The notes under the pieces were generated by a model that saw only the letters and a list, made by a program, of their open reading frames with translations, made no database searches and was not told the DNA's origin. Position numbers and translations under genes: made by a program. A stretch of DNA of 64,000 nucleotides from the NCBI GenBank assembly GCA_051251645.1, contig JBPOEY010000002.1, positions 248,001-312,000 on the forward strand. Direction: 5' to 3'. This DNA comes from Litorimonas sp051251645 (GTDB lineage: Bacteria; Pseudomonadota; Alphaproteobacteria; Caulobacterales; Maricaulaceae). Positions 1 through 9,561 of this stretch are shown here, in pieces (the stretch's first letter is position 1; every line of letters starts with the position of its first letter).

Positions 1-1
1 G

Positions 2-658
2 CTGTTTATGGTCGACGCCGTCGGCGGCGCAGTCCTCGGCTTGATCGCCGGGTGGATCGGCTACCATATGATGGAGCGGATCGACGAAGCCGCGATTGAA
101 ATCTTAATTAGTCTGGCGCTTGTCGCCGGCACCTATGCCATCGCACAGCGCATTGATATTCTCGGCCATCACCTGTCCGGTCCCATCGCTGTCGTCGTCG
201 CGGGGCTGATGATCGGCAACCGCGGTGCGGCTTTCGCCATGAGCGACACGACGCGCACCGCCTTGTTCGGTTTTTGGGAGATGATCGACGAAATTCTCAA
301 CTCTGTGCTATTTTTGTTGATCGGCTTGGAACTGCTTGTGCTCGGTCTGTCGCCGGAATTTGGCTTGATTACTCTCCTAGCCATACCGCTCGTCCTGACG
401 GCCCGCCTGTGCGCCGTCTATGTGCCGATGAAGACGCTCGGAACCTTTAAGACCTTTACCCAAGGCGCAATCCCGGTGCTGACATGGGGCGGCGTACGCG
501 GCGGCATCTCTGTCGCGCTGGCGCTGAGCTTGCCGGATAATGAGTATAAGCCGCTGATCCTGACCGCAACCTATGGCATCGTCATCTTCTCGATCATTGT
601 GCAGGGGCTGACGATCAAAAAAGTCGTCGAAAAATATGTCGACCCAACATTATTATGA
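2..658 (+). CDS. Na+/H+ antiporter of the CPA1 (NhaP-like) family, C-terminal part
   Basis: The reading frame is already open at the window edge, so this is the C-terminal 218 residues of a longer inner-membrane antiporter; the methionine at base 8 is internal. At least six hydrophobic segments are visible. The segment with TWGGVRGGISVALALSLP near residue 165 is the conserved GGxRGG region of CPA1 antiporters, and NSVLFLLIGLEL is the preceding conserved helix. CPA1 proteins exchange Na+ or K+ for H+ and serve pH and salt homeostasis; ion specificity cannot be read here. It ends 52 bases before the next gene on the same strand, and no clear terminator separates them. Family is firm, exact subfamily is not. 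Confidence 0.88.
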   Translation: MFMVDAVGGAVLGLIAGWIGYHMMERIDEAAIEILISLALVAGTYAIAQRIDILGHHLSGPIAVVVAGLMIGNRGAAFAMSDTTRTALFGFWEMIDEILNSVLFLLIGLELLVLGLSPEFGLITLLAIPLVLTARLCAVYVPMKTLGTFKTFTQGAIPVLTWGGVRGGISVALALSLPDNEYKPLILTATYGIVIFSIIVQGLTIKKVVEKYVDPTLL

Positions 659-710
659 TTGTGAGCTTGCCCGCTTGATCCGTGTTTGAAATGTGATTAG
701 GTAACGTTCT

Positions 711-1007
711 GTGACACGCTCGCCGCTAATAAAGACGCTCGCCGTCCTGTTCGCCGTTTTGTTCTTGTTTGCACAAGGCTCGGCACAGGCGCACGCCGTG
801 GAATTTGGTGCCAGTCATGATCATGACGGCGTGGCCTGTTCGGTTTCGGTCCTCGGTGAGGATCAAATCATTGTCCCGACACCGCTGGAATTAGAGACCC
901 CTCCGGTCAGCGAAACGCCCGTTGTCACACTCACCCCAACCAAGGCTGTCACCTTTATGACGGCGCACCCCTGTCGCGCACCACCGCCGCGAGCGCCGCC
1001 CCACTAA
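711..1007 (+). CDS. Small secreted His/Cys protein upstream of zinc-type TonB receptor
   Basis: 98 residues from a GTG start, with AGGTAA just upstream as a possible ribosome site. Residues 1-28 form a Sec signal peptide ending in AQAHA. The mature part carries a short metal-ligand-rich stretch, ASHDHDGVACSVSV, then a Pro/Thr-rich middle and a C-terminal CRAPPPRAPP. I do not recognise a named family with certainty; small exported proteins with HxHDG and PRxPP motifs often precede TonB receptors for zinc in alphaproteobacteria, which is recollection, not a search result. The receptor gene follows 75 bases downstream on the same strand, so co-transcription and a role in periplasmic metal handling are reasonable inferences. 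Confidence 0.6.
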   Translation: MTRSPLIKTLAVLFAVLFLFAQGSAQAHAVEFGASHDHDGVACSVSVLGEDQIIVPTPLELETPPVSETPVVTLTPTKAVTFMTAHPCRAPPPRAPPH

Positions 1008-1082
1008 ACTTCACACCCTAAAATCTTGGCCGCCTGTCCCTTAGCGCTGCCTGGTCCTATTCTCTTTTGTGAAGTCTATATC

Positions 1083-3134
1083 ATGTCCAAATATCTTCTG
1101 GGCTCGGCCCAAGTGGCTCTCTTGAGCCTCTCCCTTGCCCTGTCCGCACACGCCCAAGATAGCGTCCCGTTCGAGGACGAAATCATCGTCACAGGGTCCC
1201 CCCTCGCCCGGTCCGTTGACGAAGCGATCACAGGGGTTTCCGTCATTAGCGGCGAAGACCTCGCCCGACGCTTATCCAGCACCCTCGGTGAAACCCTCAA
1301 ATCCGAGCCAGGCCTGTCGTCCACTTTCTTTGGCGCCGGGGCCTCGCGCCCAATCATTCGTGGCCAAGGCTCTGATCGGGTCCGTGTGCTAATCAATGGC
1401 ATTGGCTCCATCGATGCGTCCTCCGCCTCCCCCGATCATGCCGTCGCGGCGGAACCCGCCCAAGCCGAGCGCATCGAAGTGCTGCGCGGCGCGGGCGTGT
1501 TGCGCTACGGCAGCTCTGGATCTGGCGGGATCGTCAATGTCATTGATGGGCGCATTCCCGACGCTATGCCTGACGGCACAGACGCCGCCTTGCGCATGAG
1601 CGCGAGCACCGTCGATAGCGGGTTCGAAGCCGCTGCCTCTATCAATCAAGCCCTCGGTGAGTCTTTTGTCCTCCATCTCGACGGGACCCTCCGAGACACG
1701 AATGATTACCGCATTCCCGATTTTGCCGAGAGCGCAGCGGTTCGGGCTGAAGAGGAAGCGGAAGAGGGGGAGAGTTTTGAGGAAGAGGCTGAAATCCGCG
1801 ATCGTTTGCCTAATAGTTTCACGGAGAGCCAGTCCGGGACCGTTGGCCTAAGTTGGATTGGTGAGCGAGCCACGATTGGCGCGGCACTCCACCGCGTAGA
1901 GAGCGATTACGGCATTCCCGGGGGACATGGCGATGAAGAAGAGGAAGACGCGGAAGCTGAAGAAGAGGAAGAAGAAGAAAATGTCACAATTAGCCTGCGC
2001 CAAACACGTTTTGATGTGAACGGCAGCGTTGAAATGGACGGATTTTTCGAAAAGCTACAAGTCTTTGGCGGCTACGCGGATTATACCCATACGGAATTTG
2101 AAGGCCCCGGCGTCGTTGGCACGGTCTTTACCAATGAAGGGTTCGAAGCTCGCGCCGAACTGATCCAAACTGAGCGCGGGAATTGGACCGCGGCCCACGG
2201 CGTGCAAATCCGCAACCGCGAATTCGCCGCCATCGGCGAGGAAGCTTTTGTTCCGCCAACAACGACGGAGCAATATGCCGCCTATACATTCCACGAATGG
2301 GAACAGGGGGCACTACATATTGAAGGCGCAGGCCGAATCGAAATCACCAACCAAAGTGACGAATTGTTGAACCGCGATGTTGATTTCACCGCTCTGTCCG
2401 TCTCGGTCGGCGCAGATCGCCATATCAGCGATGCCATCCGTATTGGCGGGACGGTTTTCCGCTCTGAACGTGCGCCGTCCACTGAAGAGCTGTTCTCCAA
2501 TGGTCCCCACCTCGCGACAAAAGCGTTTGAACTGGGCGATGCGTCGCTTGGTAAAGAGACTTCAACGGGCGGAGAGCTCGCCATCCGTCACCGCGAGGAT
2601 CATCATTCTCTGACACTCAACCTGTTCTATACGGATTATGAGGATTATATTTACGAGCGCGAAACAGGCGCGGAAGAAGACGAGCTTCCCGTGTTCCAGT
2701 TCACCGCCGCTGACGCCAAATTCTATGGCTTCGAAGTGCAAGGGGCGCTCGACCTTTACACCGGATCGACATGGTCCGTCGAAGTGGACGGCTTGGCGGA
2801 ATATGTCCGCGCGACGACTGACGCGGGCGATCTCCCGCGTATTCCACCGCTCTCTGTACTGGCTGGAGTCGAAGCGAAGACAGACAATCTGTCCGTTCGC
2901 GCAGAGGTCGATTGGAACGATGGACAGGACAAGACCGCCGCGTTCGAGCGGGCCACCGACAGCTATACGCTGGTCAATCTATTCAGCACCTACAGCTTTG
3001 GCGACAGTGTGACCTTCGCCCTTGGCGTGAATAATTTGCTCGACGCGGACGCCCGGCAGCACACGTCCTTCCTCAAAGACCAAGTCCCTTTACCGGGTCG
3101 GAACGTGCGGTTTACCGTCAGTGCAAAACTGTAA
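1083..3134 (+). CDS. TonB-dependent receptor, ZnuD-like
   Basis: 683-residue outer-membrane receptor. I chose ATG 1083 rather than the longer frame from TTG 1026 because the protein then starts with a signal peptide (MSKYLLGSAQVALLSLSL, cleavage after AHA). A TonB box-like DEIIVTG precedes the plug domain (about residues 30-150, with the SSSASPDHAVAAEPAQ stretch and VLRGAGVLRYGSSGSGG), and the chain ends in a beta-barrel C-terminus (VRFTVSAKL). Two extracellular-loop positions contain long acidic runs (about residues 220-240 and 280-302, almost only Glu/Asp). Zn receptors of the ZnuD type usually have His-rich loops here; only an HGDE remains. Metal uptake is likely, but zinc specificity is inference from overall similarity and from the preceding His/Cys gene. 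Confidence 0.82.
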   Translation: MSKYLLGSAQVALLSLSLALSAHAQDSVPFEDEIIVTGSPLARSVDEAITGVSVISGEDLARRLSSTLGETLKSEPGLSSTFFGAGASRPIIRGQGSDRVRVLINGIGSIDASSASPDHAVAAEPAQAERIEVLRGAGVLRYGSSGSGGIVNVIDGRIPDAMPDGTDAALRMSASTVDSGFEAAASINQALGESFVLHLDGTLRDTNDYRIPDFAESAAVRAEEEAEEGESFEEEAEIRDRLPNSFTESQSGTVGLSWIGERATIGAALHRVESDYGIPGGHGDEEEEDAEAEEEEEEENVTISLRQTRFDVNGSVEMDGFFEKLQVFGGYADYTHTEFEGPGVVGTVFTNEGFEARAELIQTERGNWTAAHGVQIRNREFAAIGEEAFVPPTTTEQYAAYTFHEWEQGALHIEGAGRIEITNQSDELLNRDVDFTALSVSVGADRHISDAIRIGGTVFRSERAPSTEELFSNGPHLATKAFELGDASLGKETSTGGELAIRHREDHHSLTLNLFYTDYEDYIYERETGAEEDELPVFQFTAADAKFYGFEVQGALDLYTGSTWSVEVDGLAEYVRATTDAGDLPRIPPLSVLAGVEAKTDNLSVRAEVDWNDGQDKTAAFERATDSYTLVNLFSTYSFGDSVTFALGVNNLLDADARQHTSFLKDQVPLPGRNVRFTVSAKL

Positions 3135-3144
3135 ACGGTATACT

Positions 3145-4461
3145 TTAATGGGTCAGTGACCCGTTATCTTTCCAAACATCGTCCCGCGGCGCGTCCAACA
3201 AATGATTGAGCGCGTCGCGGTCCTCTTGTGTGTTAGATTTTTCCAACGCCGCGCGCACGAGTTGTGACAGTTGATTTTTGAGGAAATCCGCATCCACGTC
3301 CTGTTGGCATCGACTGATAAGACGCACGAGCACCTTCCCCAAATAGAGTGACATGGCCGGATAAGGCGCCACACAGTGGCGAAGAATGCGCAACGGATTT
3401 TCAAGCAAAGCTTGGGTTTGACGTTGATTGCGTAACACCCGTGGGCGGCCATCCTCCGTTCCAATCCACCCTTCAGGTTTCGCCGCTGACAGATACGGGG
3501 CAAACGCCCCTGCCAAATGGTCAATACAGGCATAGGCAGTGTAATAATCATTCACGGCAGGCGACATGGCCCGCGCAGCGATTTCGGCGAGCAACATCGT
3601 CCTGAACCGAGCACCCTGACGATCCGTACGAAACCCACCAATCGACAGGGCTTTGGAAATAGATTTTTTGACGTCCTCTGAGATATCAGACGGCCAAATT
3701 TTGAGCAGCGTATCATCTGTCAGCATAAAGTCTCCTTCCTGACAGAGGATTTGAATGCGGAGATCATGCGCGCTGCATAATTTGACTAGAGGGACAAGAT
3801 TAATGTGCTCAACATAACCTCGTTTCGCCGCGCGCATGGGTAAAGGCTCTGCGCAGGGCATACCGGCGGAGATAATAATTTGCCCGTCGAGACCTGAGAG
3901 GTCATCGTGCAAATTGTGCCCAATATCTTGAGCCGACGTGTCGACATGAATAAGCCGTGAAAGATAGTGAAACGCGTAGGCCAGCCAGATGATGGTGGGC
4001 ACTAATAGTCCCATGAGAACCAACACCGATAATCGGGGAATACGCGCATCAACGCCGTCCGGGTCCACCGCGCCGATTAGCAATACGGAATAAGCCAGCA
4101 GGGCGAGCAAGAGCGAAAGTGTCGTTTGTATTGTCGGATTGGCGATCCACCGGTCAATCAGTCGCACGCCGAGGCTACTGGCTGCCATGGTGAGGACGAT
4201 AAGCGTGATCGAGAAAAAGAGCGCTAAAAGCGCTGTCACAATCGTCGCGAGACTGGTGGCGGTTTCTTTCACCGTTTCGCCTGTCATCGAAAACGGCCAA
4301 GGCATCGCCGCCAATCGGGCTGATGCGCCTGCCTGATCCAACCACAAAGTCAGCGTCAATAAGAGCGTCGCAAATATGACGGCTAGCGTGGGTTTGGCCC
4401 AAAAACTTCTCAATAAAATGAACAACCGTTCCCACAGCGAATCCGTGTCATTATTGGTCAT
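3145..4461 (-). CDS. DUF2254 family membrane protein
   Basis: 438 residues. Four hydrophobic segments occupy about residues 20-170, followed by a soluble C-terminal half. The segment ARAMSPAVNDYYTAYACID matches the conserved (A/S)LSPAxNDPxTAxxCxD signature of DUF2254 membrane proteins, whose function is unknown; the C-terminal half probably faces the cytoplasm. It is convergent with the TonB receptor (10 bases between stops) and stands alone upstream of pyruvate kinase. The start ATG at 4461 precedes MTNNDTDSLWERLF, a sensible soluble N-terminus. Confidence 0.85.
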   Translation of the reverse strand: MTNNDTDSLWERLFILLRSFWAKPTLAVIFATLLLTLTLWLDQAGASARLAAMPWPFSMTGETVKETATSLATIVTALLALFFSITLIVLTMAASSLGVRLIDRWIANPTIQTTLSLLLALLAYSVLLIGAVDPDGVDARIPRLSVLVLMGLLVPTIIWLAYAFHYLSRLIHVDTSAQDIGHNLHDDLSGLDGQIIISAGMPCAEPLPMRAAKRGYVEHINLVPLVKLCSAHDLRIQILCQEGDFMLTDDTLLKIWPSDISEDVKKSISKALSIGGFRTDRQGARFRTMLLAEIAARAMSPAVNDYYTAYACIDHLAGAFAPYLSAAKPEGWIGTEDGRPRVLRNQRQTQALLENPLRILRHCVAPYPAMSLYLGKVLVRLISRCQQDVDADFLKNQLSQLVRAALEKSNTQEDRDALNHLLDAPRDDVWKDNGSLTH

Positions 4462-4606
4462 TTATCTACCCGCATCGCTATCAATTGTGCAATCTACCCT
4501 TAAATACGGCTGAGGCACACTCAGGGCGTAAACGCGGCGTTAGACAAAAGGATGCGCGCGATGTCGCGATGGTTTAAATTTCGCGGGCAGGGAGGAAAGC
4601 CTGCGC

Positions 4607-5995
4607 TTAAACCGTATCGATTTTCAGCGTATTGGTCGTGCCCGGCACACCAAAGGGCACGCCAGCGCTGATCATGATGCGGTCACCCGGTTCCAGACCG
4701 ACGCCTGCGGCAATGCTGCGGATATGATCCAACATTGCTTCGAAATTCTCGGGATCTTCGGTCACGACAGGATGCGTGCCCCAGACGAGCGCGAGCTGGG
4801 ACGCAGTGCGCGCATTCGGAGTCAGACCGATAATCCGACATGGCGGACGTTCGCGGGCAATGCGGTTCACGGTTGAGCCCGTGCGCGTGTAGCCAAACAC
4901 GGCTTTGGCATCAATCGTCCGGGCGATGGTTTCAATCGACCGGGAGATCGCATCTTCGGCACTAGCTTCGTGCGGCAGTTCCGTTTGCCCGAAATACTCC
5001 CAGAGGATCGGGTCGCCTTCCGCGGCGGTGATAATCCGGTCCATAATGGCAACGGCGGTGGCCGGGTGACGACCGACAGCTGTTTCCGCGCTGAGCATGA
5101 CACAATCCGCGCCCTGATAAATGGCGGTAGCGACGTCTGACGCTTCGGCCCGGGTGGGGGTCGGCGCGTCGATCATGGATTCTAGCATATGGGTGGCAAC
5201 GATCACGGGTTTTCCGAGCTCGCGCCCCTTGCGGATGATTTTGCGCTGCACCACCGGGACCTCTTCAAGCGGGAGCTCGACACCCAGATCACCCCGCGCC
5301 ACCATCGCGGCGTCAGCAATCGACAGAATACTGTGCAAGTCTTCGACGGCAGAGGGTTTTTCGATCTTTACAATAATCCCGGCTTTGTCGCCCACTATTT
5401 TGCGCGCATCAATGACGTCCTGAGCGTTCTGAACAAAAGAGAGCGCAATCCAATCCGCCCCGTGCTCCAAGGCGAACACTAAATCGACGCGGTCTTTATC
5501 CGTCATCGCACTGACGGGCAGCACCGCATTGACGACGTTGATTCCTTTACGGGATTTCAACAGACCGGGAACATCGACCCGCGCCTCGGTCTGGTTGAGC
5601 ATGGTCACTTGCAGCTTGCCGTCATCAAATTTTAGCACCAGCCCAGTTTCGAGAATTTTCGTGAGTTCGGGGTGGGTATGAACAATATCGCTGTCTGAGG
5701 AACCATCGGACTGACGCACAACGACTGTGTCCCCATAACGGAGCTCCAGGCCGTCACCCATTTCGCCGACGCGGAGCTTTGGCCCTTGCATATCGGCCAC
5801 GATGGCGATCGGGCGGCCAGTCTCTTTTTCGATATTCCGGATTGTCTTAATGTTCGCCAAATGATCGTCATGGCTGCCGTGGCTGAAATTCAGGCGAAAC
5901 GCATCAACCCCAACATCATGGAGCAATCGCATCGTATCCGGGGCCGCTGAGGCCGGACCGAGGGTGGCAAGAATCTTCGCAAATCGTTTCCGCAT
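4607..5995 (-). CDS. pyk: Pyruvate kinase
   Basis: 462 residues, normal length for bacterial pyruvate kinase. It converts phosphoenolpyruvate and ADP to pyruvate and ATP in glycolysis in the cytoplasm. The sequence shows RLNFSHGSHDDH (substrate-binding Arg/Asn near residue 35), the active-site Lys/Glu motif IIVKIEKPSAVEDL, MVARGDLGVELP (metal-binding) and CVMLSAETAVG. The C-terminal regulatory domain with TRTGSTVNRIARERP is present. It is a single gene with a 110-base upstream gap. There is nothing unusual, and the assignment is certain. Confidence 0.98.
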   Translation of the reverse strand: MRKRFAKILATLGPASAAPDTMRLLHDVGVDAFRLNFSHGSHDDHLANIKTIRNIEKETGRPIAIVADMQGPKLRVGEMGDGLELRYGDTVVVRQSDGSSDSDIVHTHPELTKILETGLVLKFDDGKLQVTMLNQTEARVDVPGLLKSRKGINVVNAVLPVSAMTDKDRVDLVFALEHGADWIALSFVQNAQDVIDARKIVGDKAGIIVKIEKPSAVEDLHSILSIADAAMVARGDLGVELPLEEVPVVQRKIIRKGRELGKPVIVATHMLESMIDAPTPTRAEASDVATAIYQGADCVMLSAETAVGRHPATAVAIMDRIITAAEGDPILWEYFGQTELPHEASAEDAISRSIETIARTIDAKAVFGYTRTGSTVNRIARERPPCRIIGLTPNARTASQLALVWGTHPVVTEDPENFEAMLDHIRSIAAGVGLEPGDRIMISAGVPFGVPGTTNTLKIDTV

Positions 5996-6057
5996 GGCCT
6001 GCGACTAACGCAGACAGCGCTGTCATGCACCTGAAAAGTGATGTACGTTATACCGCA

Positions 6058-6077
6058 GACGCCCGTAATCGGGCGTC
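6058..6077. terminator. Perfect inverted repeat between pyk and the LysM gene
   Basis: GACGCCCG and CGGGCGTC form a perfect 8-bp stem with a 4-base loop TAAT. It lies just past the end of the LysM lipoprotein gene and upstream of pyk, both on the minus strand. No T-run follows on either strand, so a Rho-independent terminator is only one reading; a transcript-end or a pyk leader hairpin are others. Confidence 0.35.
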
Positions 6078-6105
6078 CCTCAAACGTGGGACACCCGTGT
6101 GCGGC

Positions 6106-6861
6106 TTAGCAGCGGGAATTAGGCAGAGAGAGTGTCTGGCCGATGGCGATGGCATAATCCCCACCAATGCCGTTGGCCGTCGTAATTTCCGTCATCGGCG
6201 TACAAAGGCGGCGTGCGAGAGAGTAGATCGTATCGCCCTCACGGACCATATAGGATTGTCCTGTCCCGATATTTGCGGCCGTGCCAGTCCGACCTCGGTC
6301 ACTCATTTGATCATAGCTTGGGCCAGAGGGCTGATTTGACCCTGTGTCACTCAGGCTAACATTATCCCCATAATCATAGGTAATTTGACGCGGTCCTGTT
6401 GCAGCCATGGGTGTGGCCACAGGCGGTGTATAGGGCGTGTAATCGGGTGCAGGCGCAGGGGAATATCCGTCCGCCTGTTGTTGCGCGCGCATCATTTCAT
6501 AGCCCGGTGTGCCTTGCATTTGACTAGAATTATAGGCCCGTTCTGTTGGCGAGGTTGTTGGCTGGGGTGGTTGCTGAGCAGATTGGGAGGTCGCCAGTGT
6601 GACACCTTCATTTCCTACATAACCTGTATTCTGGAAATCAGACCCCATCCTTGTTCCGGCGGTGTAAGTTTGCGCATCTGTGCGCGTCGATTGCGGTCCA
6701 GCCGTCTGGACTGGAGGCGTCATCACGGGGTTCGCAAAGGTATTATCTGCGACCTGCGTCTGGCCATATTTGGACGAATACTGATAGTTCGGGTTTTCCT
6801 GTGCCGTCGCGCAAGAGGCGAGCAGAAAAGCGGATCCGAGAAGCAAAAGGCGGGCGGACAT
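6106..6861 (-). CDS. LysM domain lipoprotein
   Basis: 251 residues from ATG 6861; the longer frame to 6909 lacks a signal sequence at its start, whereas MSARLLLLGSAFLLASCATA is a textbook lipoprotein signal with the lipobox LLASC. A long Gln/Thr/Pro/Tyr-rich, probably disordered region (about residues 25-200) precedes a single C-terminal LysM domain (YMVREGDTIYSLARRL ... IGQTLSLPNSRC), which binds peptidoglycan. The expected product is a lipid-anchored, wall-binding envelope protein. No catalytic domain such as peptidase M23 is visible, so it probably has a structural or regulatory role. It lies between pyk and a divergent hydrolase gene. Confidence 0.85.
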   Translation of the reverse strand: MSARLLLLGSAFLLASCATAQENPNYQYSSKYGQTQVADNTFANPVMTPPVQTAGPQSTRTDAQTYTAGTRMGSDFQNTGYVGNEGVTLATSQSAQQPPQPTTSPTERAYNSSQMQGTPGYEMMRAQQQADGYSPAPAPDYTPYTPPVATPMAATGPRQITYDYGDNVSLSDTGSNQPSGPSYDQMSDRGRTGTAANIGTGQSYMVREGDTIYSLARRLCTPMTEITTANGIGGDYAIAIGQTLSLPNSRC

Positions 6862-7010
6862 GATGGTCTCCGTTATTATTTGCGTTCCAATCTGCCAGAA
6901 TAGAGTCAATTTTCAGTTAAGGTCTGGGTTTCGGTTAAGGCAGGGCTTTCGATTATCCACGGGACAGGCTATCGCCCGTTTAAATATTGTCTGAAATATT
7001 GAGAACCCAC

Positions 7011-7760
7011 ATGAATATCAGCACAAAGACGTTCGACTACCAAGATGGCGACACCCAATGTGTTGGCTATCTGGCGTGGGACGAAAATGTGCTCAGTGCG
7101 CGCCCGACGGTTTTAATCAATCATGCGTGGTCAGGTCGGGATGACTTTGCCGAGGGCGTCGCCGTGCAAATGGCCGCCAATGGCTATGTCGGAATCGCGC
7201 TCGACAATTACGGCGCGGGCGCGCGGCCTGAGACGATTGACGAGAAAATGGCCCTGATGGGTCCGCTTAAAGAGGACCGCAAAGCCCTGCTCTCACGGTT
7301 GACAGCAGGCTATAAAGCCGCGTGCGCCCTACCCATGGTTGATGCGGACGCGATGGCCGCGATGGGTTTTTGTTTTGGCGGGCTCTGCACGCTCGATATG
7401 GCGCGGGCTGGCCTCGCCCTGAAAGCCGCAATTTCCTATCACGGCTTACTTGATGCCCCAGAAATGACAGCAAAAAAAATCAAGACCGACATTCTCGCCT
7501 GTCACGGCTGGAATGATCCGATGGCGCCGCCCGAGCACGTCGTCGCCTTTGGCGAAGAAATGGTCGCGGCAGGCTGTGATTGGACGTTGATGGCGTTTGG
7601 TAATACGCAACATGCCTTCATGGTCCCGGATGCGAATAATGCCGATATGGGGCTCGTTTATAATAAATCCGCTGCAGACCAAAGCTGGGCTGCCACATTT
7701 GATCTCTTGCGCAAGCATTTCGCTTTGCACGGAACACAGCCTCAGGAGGGCGCAGCATAG
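7011..7760 (+). CDS. Dienelactone hydrolase family protein
   Basis: 249 residues from ATG 7011; the frame extends to a TTG at 6987 but conservation is expected from MNISTKTFDY onward. It is an alpha/beta hydrolase of the dienelactone hydrolase family: nucleophile Cys121 in GFCFGGLC, acid Asp169 in HGWNDPMAP, and His201 in NTQHAFMVP give a complete Cys-Asp-His triad. The natural substrate is unknown; members hydrolyse lactones and esters in the cytoplasm. It is followed 11 bases later by RNase D, probably in the same transcript, though no functional link is apparent. Confidence 0.88.
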   Translation: MNISTKTFDYQDGDTQCVGYLAWDENVLSARPTVLINHAWSGRDDFAEGVAVQMAANGYVGIALDNYGAGARPETIDEKMALMGPLKEDRKALLSRLTAGYKAACALPMVDADAMAAMGFCFGGLCTLDMARAGLALKAAISYHGLLDAPEMTAKKIKTDILACHGWNDPMAPPEHVVAFGEEMVAAGCDWTLMAFGNTQHAFMVPDANNADMGLVYNKSAADQSWAATFDLLRKHFALHGTQPQEGAA

Positions 7761-7771
7761 CCTCCCCCACT

Positions 7772-8944
7772 ATGACACAACGCTCCGACATCACCGTTAT
7801 CCGCGACACGGAAGGGCTAGCCGCCTTTTGCGAGGCCGCCCGCAGCCATGACTTCGTCTGTATCGACACAGAGTTTATGCGCGAGACGACGTTCTTCTCC
7901 ATTCTTTGCCTGATTCAAATGGCGACGCCAGATGACGAAGTCATTGTCGATCCGATGGCGGACGGCATTGACCTTGCACCTTTCGTTGATCTGTTGCTTG
8001 ACGACCAAGTCGTCAAAGTCATGCATGCCGCCCGGCAGGACATGGAAATCTTCTATGAGATTTGCGAAAAGATCGTCCCCGGACCGATTTTCGACACCCA
8101 AGTCGCGGCGATGGCCGCAGGGTTTGGCGATAGTGTTGGCTATGGCGGGCTGGTCAAAGGCCGGCTGGGTGTCAGCGTCGACAAAGGCGCGCGCTTTACT
8201 GATTGGTCGCGCCGCCCGCTGTCTGACAAGCAACTCGCCTATGCGCTGGCCGACGTGACCCATTTGCGGGATCTCTTTCCGCCCTTGGTCGATGAACTCG
8301 AAGAAAAAGGCCGCTTGTCGTGGGTGATGGAAGAGATGGAACCGCAAATGGACGAGGCGCTCTATGCGTTTGATCCTGAGCTGGCGTGGCAGCGGCTGAA
8401 AGCCCGCAATCCCCGCAAACCCTACCTTGCCGCCCTGCGCGCGGCCGCCGCGTGGCGCGAAGAACAAGCAATTGAGCGCAATGTCCCGCGCCGCCGCGTG
8501 CTCAAAGACGATGCCATTTATGATCTCGCGACGCAAAAGCCCCGCACATTGGACGCGCTTGGAAACCTCCGCGGGATCCCGCGCGGGTTTGAACGCTCTA
8601 AAGTGGCGCAAAGCCTCATCAAGCGGATGAATGACGCCCTCAATGATGCGGAGAATTACGCGCCGAAAATTGAGAAACCCATCGCTATGCCGCCGAACCT
8701 CGGACCGCGCGTAGAGATGCTCAAAACATTGTTGAAGCTTCGCACCGAAGTCCAAGGCATCGCGCCGCGTCTCGTCGCCGGGGCTCGTGACATCGACCAG
8801 ATCGCGGCCTTTGGCGATGAAGCGGATGTTCCTGCGCTCAAGGGCTGGCGCAAAACCATGTTTGGCGAAGACGCGCTGGCCCTGCTGCGCGGCGAAATCG
8901 GCTTACGCCTCGACGGCGAGGATGTGGTGGCTGAGCGGTTTTGA
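7772..8944 (+). CDS. rnd: Ribonuclease D
   Basis: 390 residues. A DEDD-type 3'-5' exoribonuclease domain occupies residues 1-180: CIDTEF carries the first Asp/Glu pair, HAARQDMEIF the second Asp, and YALADVTHL the Tyr/Asp of the DEDDy class. An HRDC-like helical domain follows at about 210-290 (WREEQAIERNVPRRRVLKD). RNase D trims tRNA 3' ends. Its stop codon overlaps the start of the pseudouridine synthase gene, which suggests a shared RNA-maturation transcript. Confidence 0.96.
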   Translation: MTQRSDITVIRDTEGLAAFCEAARSHDFVCIDTEFMRETTFFSILCLIQMATPDDEVIVDPMADGIDLAPFVDLLLDDQVVKVMHAARQDMEIFYEICEKIVPGPIFDTQVAAMAAGFGDSVGYGGLVKGRLGVSVDKGARFTDWSRRPLSDKQLAYALADVTHLRDLFPPLVDELEEKGRLSWVMEEMEPQMDEALYAFDPELAWQRLKARNPRKPYLAALRAAAAWREEQAIERNVPRRRVLKDDAIYDLATQKPRTLDALGNLRGIPRGFERSKVAQSLIKRMNDALNDAENYAPKIEKPIAMPPNLGPRVEMLKTLLKLRTEVQGIAPRLVAGARDIDQIAAFGDEADVPALKGWRKTMFGEDALALLRGEIGLRLDGEDVVAERF

Positions 8945-9555
8945 TCGACGTCCTTTACGCTGACGACGACCTTCTGTTCATCGATAAGCCCGCCGGGCTT
9001 CTCTCTGTGCCAGGCAAGACCGAGCCGGATTGCGTTGAGCAGCGCTTGCGCGAACAATTCCCCGAAGCGTTGACGGTTCACCGCCTCGATATGGCGACGT
9101 CCGGCGTGATGGTTTTTGCGCGCAATAAACCCGCGCAGCGCCATATCGGGCTACAGTTTGAACGCCGCCACCTTGCCAAGAGCTATGTCGCCGTCGTCGA
9201 CGGCGTGGTGAGCGAAGACACGGGGCATATCGACCTGCCGCTCCGCGCCGATTGGCCGAACCGCCCGCTGCAGATGATCTGCCACGCGGAAGGCCGCGCC
9301 AGCCAGACGGATTGGCGGGTGCTAGAACGGTTTGAGGACCGCACCCGCTTAGAACTCACGCCGCTGACCGGACGCAGCCATCAGCTCCGCGTGCATCTCA
9401 AAGCCATCGGTCACACGATTTTAGGCGATGAGTTTTACGCTACGGGCGACGTGCTCGCCGCGAGCGACCGTCTCCTGCTCCACGCGCATACGCTGAGCTT
9501 GTTCAAGCCAACGGGCGGCGAGCGCATCACCGTGACGTCACCGCTCCCGTTTTAG
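8941..9555 (+). CDS. RluA-family pseudouridine synthase
   Basis: 204 residues from a TTG that overlaps the rnd stop codon by four bases (TTGA); no later start keeps the conserved N-terminus. The motif VHRLDMATSG holds the catalytic Asp of the RluA family, and LLSVPGK and LTGRSHQLRVHL are further family motifs. The short length without an S4 domain resembles E. coli RluA (23S U746 / tRNA U32). The exact modified position cannot be told from sequence. Translational coupling to rnd is likely. Confidence 0.9.
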   Translation: MIDVLYADDDLLFIDKPAGLLSVPGKTEPDCVEQRLREQFPEALTVHRLDMATSGVMVFARNKPAQRHIGLQFERRHLAKSYVAVVDGVVSEDTGHIDLPLRADWPNRPLQMICHAEGRASQTDWRVLERFEDRTRLELTPLTGRSHQLRVHLKAIGHTILGDEFYATGDVLAASDRLLLHAHTLSLFKPTGGERITVTSPLPF

Positions 9556-9561
9556 GCGGAC

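Noticed and set aside
7817..8755. 312-residue minus-strand frame over rnd
   Set aside because: It is a shadow of the RNase D gene; no start region or domain.
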